Source: an uncultured Clostridia bacterium
Lineage (GTDB): Bacteria; Bacillota; Clostridia; Christensenellales; Borkfalkiaceae
Direction of reading: 5' to 3'
Length of the DNA stretch: 6,782 nucleotides
Assembly: GCA_946628865.1 (NCBI GenBank)
Contig: CAMOXE010000136.1
Coordinates: 1 to 6,782, forward strand
Below the pieces are notes generated by a model, which did no database searches, was not told the origin of the DNA, and saw only the letters and a list, made by a program, of their open reading frames with translations. Of this stretch, positions 3,560-6,782 are shown piece by piece. Position numbers and translations under genes: made by a program. Each line of letters begins with the position of its first letter. Positions within the stretch are counted from its first letter, which is position 1.

Positions 3560-5695
3560 ATGAGTGTAATAGAGAATATAAAAGAATTAAAAAGAGAAAG
3601 GAAAATTACCGCCAAGGAGTTGTCTGAAAAGAGCGGAGTGCCGATCGGTACGCTCAATAAAATACTTTCCGGCTCGACAAAAAGCGTCAAGAGCGAAACT
3701 CTGTCGTCGATTTGTTACGCGCTCGGGGTAGAACCGGTCAAATTTTTAAACGGCGAAGAGATCGACAAGGGCGGAACGAAAAAGAATGACTACGGTTATA
3801 TAAGGGTTGCCGCCGTTACGCCGAAGTTCTGCTTGGGCGACGTAAGCAATGCGGAAGAAGAAATCAAGAGGCTGTTCGGCGTCTTAAAAGGCAAAGCGGT
3901 AAACCTTGCCGTATTTCCCGAACTCACGCTCTCCGGCTACACGTTATCCGACCTTTTTTATCATGACGTGCTTTTGAAAAACTGTGAAAAATCATTGATA
4001 AACATTGCGGAATTTTCAAAGAATTATGATTTTGTTTCATTTATCGGCTGTCCGCTTAAAAAGGGCGGAAAGATATTCAATACCGCGGTGGCTGTCTACG
4101 GCGGGGAGATTTTAGCGGTTATACCGAAAACGTATATACCTAATTATAACGAGTTTTACGAGCGCCGTCATTTTTCGCCCGCGGAAGAAAGCAATTCCGA
4201 GATAGTAATAGGCGGAAAGAGTTATCCGTTTGGCACAAAAATAATAATCGCCGACGCTTTGAACGACAAATTTTCTGTCGCCGCGGAAATATGCGAGGAT
4301 CTATGGACGGCAAAGTCTCCGTCGTCGTCTCACGCGATAGCGGGCGCGAATATTATAGTCAATCTTTCGGCAAGCGACGAGATTATAGGCAAAGCGCAGT
4401 ATCGTCGCGCACTTGTGGCAAATCAATCGTCGAAGTGTAGTTGCGTCTACGTTTATTCGGACGCGGGAGTTAGCGAGTCGACGACGGATTTAATCTTTTC
4501 CGGACACGATATAATATCCGAAAACGGTAAAATATTGACCGAAAGCGAGCCGTTTGGCGATGGTTTTGCCATATCGGACGTCGACTTGTCGTTTATAGAA
4601 TACGAGCGTTTAAAGAAGTTTAATTATACCTCTTCCGAAAGCGGATATTTGAAAGTCTGTTTTAATAGCGGCAAAGTTTCCGACGGTACTTTAAGGAAAT
4701 ATTCGCGTTTGCCGTTCGTCCCGACTCTCGAGGCGGAACGCGGAAAGCGTGCGGACGCAATATTGAAAATGCAGTCCGTAGCCCTTGCGAGGCGGCTGAG
4801 CCATACCAACGCAAAGACAGCCGTGGTAGGCGTTTCGGGCGGACTTGACAGTACGCTGGCTTTAATCGTCGCTTGTCTTGCAATGGATTATTTAAAGCGT
4901 AGCCGTAAAGACGTTTTTGCGGTAACGATGCCTTGTTTCGGCACGAGCGAGCGGACGAAGAAAAATTCTTATCTTTTATCCGAGGCTTTGGGTGTAACCC
5001 TTAAAGAGGTTGATATAACGAATACCGTGCTTTCGCATTTCGACGATATAGGTCATGACGGCAAAACCGCGGACGTGACTTACGAAAACGCTCAGGCGCG
5101 GGAGAGAACCCAAGTAATAATGGACTTGGCGAACGCTACGGGCGGCATAGTCGTCGGGACGGGAGATCTGTCCGAACTCGCGCTCGGTTGGGCAACTTAT
5201 AACGGAGACCATATGTCTATGTACGGCGTAAACGCGTCGATACCTAAAACTTTGATCAGATATATCGTCGCGCGCGTTGCCGAAAATTCGGGAAAATCGC
5301 TGAGTGCAGTGCTGTCGGATATTCTCGATACGCCTGTAAGCCCCGAACTCGTGCCGAGCAAAGACGGGGAGATATCGCAAAAGACGGAAGATATAGTGGG
5401 TCCTTATATTCTTCACGACTTTTTCCTATATCATTTTATCAGAAACGGCTTTCCGCCGTCGAAGATATATACGATAGCGAAAAGGACTTTTGACGGCGAA
5501 TTTTCGTCCGAGGAGATATATAAGTGGTTAAAGACCTTTATACGCAGGTTTTTCTCGCAGCAGTTTAAGCGTTCGTGCTTGCCGGACGGGGTAAAGGTCG
5601 GAAGCGTTTCGCTTTCTCCGAGAGGAGATCTTCGCATGCCGAGCGACGCCTCCGCCGCGCTTTGGCTTAACGACCTCGGGGAATATTCGGATTGA
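3560..5695 (+). CDS. nadE: Glutamine-dependent NAD+ synthetase with an N-terminal XRE-type HTH domain
   Basis: 711 residues; ordinary clostridial NadE starts near residue 77 of this protein and is about 630-650 long. Residues 1-65 form a Cro/C1-type helix-turn-helix: ITAKELSEKSG (16-26), recognition helix IGTLNKILSG (29-38), then SETLSSICYALGV (45-57). A short linker leads to the usual NadE opening YGYIRVAAVTPK. The nitrilase-type glutaminase has its triad in place: Glu121 (FPELTLSGY), Lys190 (PKTYIPNYNEFYE), Cys245 (EICEDLW). The synthetase domain has the ATP-pyrophosphatase loop SGGLDS (426-431), then GTGDLSELALGWATYNGDH (533-551). The enzyme converts nicotinate adenine dinucleotide, ATP and glutamine to NAD+ in the cytoplasm. 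GCGGAGG at 3548-3554 supports the ATG at 3560. No in-frame start lies near the HTH-NadE junction and no frameshift is seen, so the fusion is genuine. Single-gene transcript. A regulatory role for the HTH is inference. Confidence 0.95.
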   Translation: MSVIENIKELKRERKITAKELSEKSGVPIGTLNKILSGSTKSVKSETLSSICYALGVEPVKFLNGEEIDKGGTKKNDYGYIRVAAVTPKFCLGDVSNAEEEIKRLFGVLKGKAVNLAVFPELTLSGYTLSDLFYHDVLLKNCEKSLINIAEFSKNYDFVSFIGCPLKKGGKIFNTAVAVYGGEILAVIPKTYIPNYNEFYERRHFSPAEESNSEIVIGGKSYPFGTKIIIADALNDKFSVAAEICEDLWTAKSPSSSHAIAGANIIVNLSASDEIIGKAQYRRALVANQSSKCSCVYVYSDAGVSESTTDLIFSGHDIISENGKILTESEPFGDGFAISDVDLSFIEYERLKKFNYTSSESGYLKVCFNSGKVSDGTLRKYSRLPFVPTLEAERGKRADAILKMQSVALARRLSHTNAKTAVVGVSGGLDSTLALIVACLAMDYLKRSRKDVFAVTMPCFGTSERTKKNSYLLSEALGVTLKEVDITNTVLSHFDDIGHDGKTADVTYENAQARERTQVIMDLANATGGIVVGTGDLSELALGWATYNGDHMSMYGVNASIPKTLIRYIVARVAENSGKSLSAVLSDILDTPVSPELVPSKDGEISQKTEDIVGPYILHDFFLYHFIRNGFPPSKIYTIAKRTFDGEFSSEEIYKWLKTFIRRFFSQQFKRSCLPDGVKVGSVSLSPRGDLRMPSDASAALWLNDLGEYSD

Positions 5696-5696
5696 T

Positions 5697-6782
5697 TTAT
5701 CCTCTCGAAGTACATTTTACTCGGATTTCCGCCGTCGCTTTTTTAGGCAGAGAATCCGCGTAAGTTCCGTAATTGTCGTAATCGTATTTGTACAGAAAAT
5801 CTTTAAGTTTAAACAGATCGCAGTCGCCGTCAACGCTTTTTTCAAATATTGCGTAGAACGCGTCCGCGATCTTTTTTTCCGCTTTTTTAAGGGCGTTTTC
5901 GGGTATTTTAGCGGCGGGGTGGAGCTTAGAAATGCCTATTGCGCCGTCGGCGTCGGCGATCACAAGGCTAAGACCTAAGTTTATTTCATATTTCGGCGTT
6001 TCGCCAAGTGTAAGTTTTTTATCCGAATTTATGTCCTTGACCTTGAATATTACGTCGCAGGGTTTATCGTCTATAACGACGTCGCTTACGGGAAACATTA
6101 CGTCCGCGCAGCCGTTTGTTATTAGGTTGAATATAAACGTTTCTTCCTTGTTCAAATCGAAAGCGCTTTTTCCGTATGAAAACACGCGCGTAGAGGTGGC
6201 GTCAAAGATAAACTTTTCCTTTCCGCTCTCTTCGCTGCACTCGTCTTTCGCGCTTTTTTCCGTAATCTTTTTTATTACGGGCATGAACGAACATCCCGAA
6301 TGCGAATAATAGCCTTGAGCGAAATCTTTAACGTTTGACATTGCCACGAGTTTGCTTTTTTGCGCGTCGCTGATGATTTTTTCTATGGCGATAGCCGTAA
6401 CGTTTTCCAAAACCGGGGGAGACGAGAGCGTTTCGGCGGCGGAATTTTCGGCGGCGGCGATAAGTGCGGAATCGGGTATATCGTCCGAACGCAGGAAGAA
6501 AGAGACTACGTCCATTAAGTTTTTTTGCGTTGTTACTTCGCCTATAAGCAGGAGTTCGCAAAACGAAAGCATGGGGTACCAGCCGGTTGCGGCGCCGATA
6601 TTTTCGATAGCCTCCGAAACGGTTTTACCGCTTGCGTTTATCGTGCGCTTTTCGTTTTGGACGGTCATTTCCGCGGATGATTTCGGCGTTGCGATTTGCG
6701 CCGTTACGAAATATTCGTCTAAGTCGCCGCGATAATCCACTCCGAGTGCGACTACGATAGATGTTTTTTCAATGTCTATCAG
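5697..6782 (-). CDS. Ger(x)C-family spore germination protein, N-terminus beyond the window
   Basis: The minus-strand frame is open from the right edge (6782) to the TAA at 5697-5699, giving 361 visible residues. It enters as IDIEKTSIVVALGVDYRGD, which fits the start of mature Ger(x)C proteins, so probably only the lipoprotein signal peptide, lipobox cysteine and a few residues are missing. Supporting features are FVTAQIATP, SGKTVSEAIENIG, LLLIGEVTTQKNLMDVVSFF with FLRSDDIPDSALIAAA, a middle segment TRVFSYGKSAFDLNKEETF, and the family-like end with amphipathic helices and DCDLFKLKDFLYKYDYDNYG. Ger(x)C proteins are the lipid-anchored C subunits of nutrient germinant receptors in the inner spore membrane. 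The A and B subunit genes are usual neighbours and could lie to the right, outside the window. A GTG at 6740 is not the true start. The assignment rests on overall pattern, since this family has low sequence identity. Confidence 0.72.
   Translation of the reverse strand: MIDIEKTSIVVALGVDYRGDLDEYFVTAQIATPKSSAEMTVQNEKRTINASGKTVSEAIENIGAATGWYPMLSFCELLLIGEVTTQKNLMDVVSFFLRSDDIPDSALIAAAENSAAETLSSPPVLENVTAIAIEKIISDAQKSKLVAMSNVKDFAQGYYSHSGCSFMPVIKKITEKSAKDECSEESGKEKFIFDATSTRVFSYGKSAFDLNKEETFIFNLITNGCADVMFPVSDVVIDDKPCDVIFKVKDINSDKKLTLGETPKYEINLGLSLVIADADGAIGISKLHPAAKIPENALKKAEKKIADAFYAIFEKSVDGDCDLFKLKDFLYKYDYDNYGTYADSLPKKATAEIRVKCTSRG

Noticed and set aside
5932..6735. Plus-strand frames (5932-6309 and 6352-6735) opposite the germination gene
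   Set aside because: The Ser-rich products are typical of antisense shadows, and the minus strand carries a longer frame with family motifs.

Overview
The window reads as a chromosomal segment of an anaerobic, endospore-forming Firmicute of the class Clostridia. It carries a spoIIAA-spoIIAB-sigF operon with spoVAC attached, a germinant-receptor C-subunit gene, and moderately AT-rich coding sequence that uses ATA for isoleucine freely alongside GCG/CGC/GAC codons. Genes are packed tightly and no phage, insertion sequence, tRNA or rRNA is visible. The exact lineage cannot be fixed from this sequence; an uncultured gut clostridium is a guess.

Layout. (1) 1-1277: the 3' end of a CobW/G3E-family GTPase with a His-Glu/poly-His metal-binding tract, then a complete second, divergent G3E-type GTPase fused to a DUF1980-like Cys-Cys domain. 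Together they look like a metal (probably zinc) handling operon, closed by a strong intrinsic terminator (1299-1328). (2) 1330-3470: the forespore commitment operon spoIIAA-spoIIAB-sigF, then a 33-codon reading frame and spoVAC joined to it by an ATGA overlap, ended by a terminator at 3448-3470. spoVAD and spoVAE do not follow. (3) 3481-5695: a monocistronic nadE with its own sigma-A-type promoter. Its product carries an N-terminal XRE/Cro-type helix-turn-helix ahead of the full glutaminase plus synthetase domains. A perfect 10-bp inverted repeat with a 6-bp centre covers the spacer and -10 of this promoter. (4) 5697-6782, minus strand: a 5'-truncated Ger(x)C-type germination protein that converges on nadE with one base between the stop codons.

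How the parts work together. SpoIIAA, SpoIIAB and sigma F form the partner-switching circuit that restricts early transcription to the forespore. SpoVAC belongs to the membrane channel that moves dipicolinic acid into the spore and out at germination. Ger(x)C proteins belong to the nutrient receptors that trigger germination. nadE makes NAD and sits between the sporulation and germination genes.

The most interesting candidate is the HTH-NadE protein with the dyad over its own promoter. This is a possible self-regulating NAD synthetase, conceptually similar to enterobacterial NadR (HTH plus NMN adenylyltransferase) but built on a different enzyme. The fusion and the dyad are seen directly; the regulatory link is inference. 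Second in interest is the 33-codon frame translationally coupled to spoVAC.
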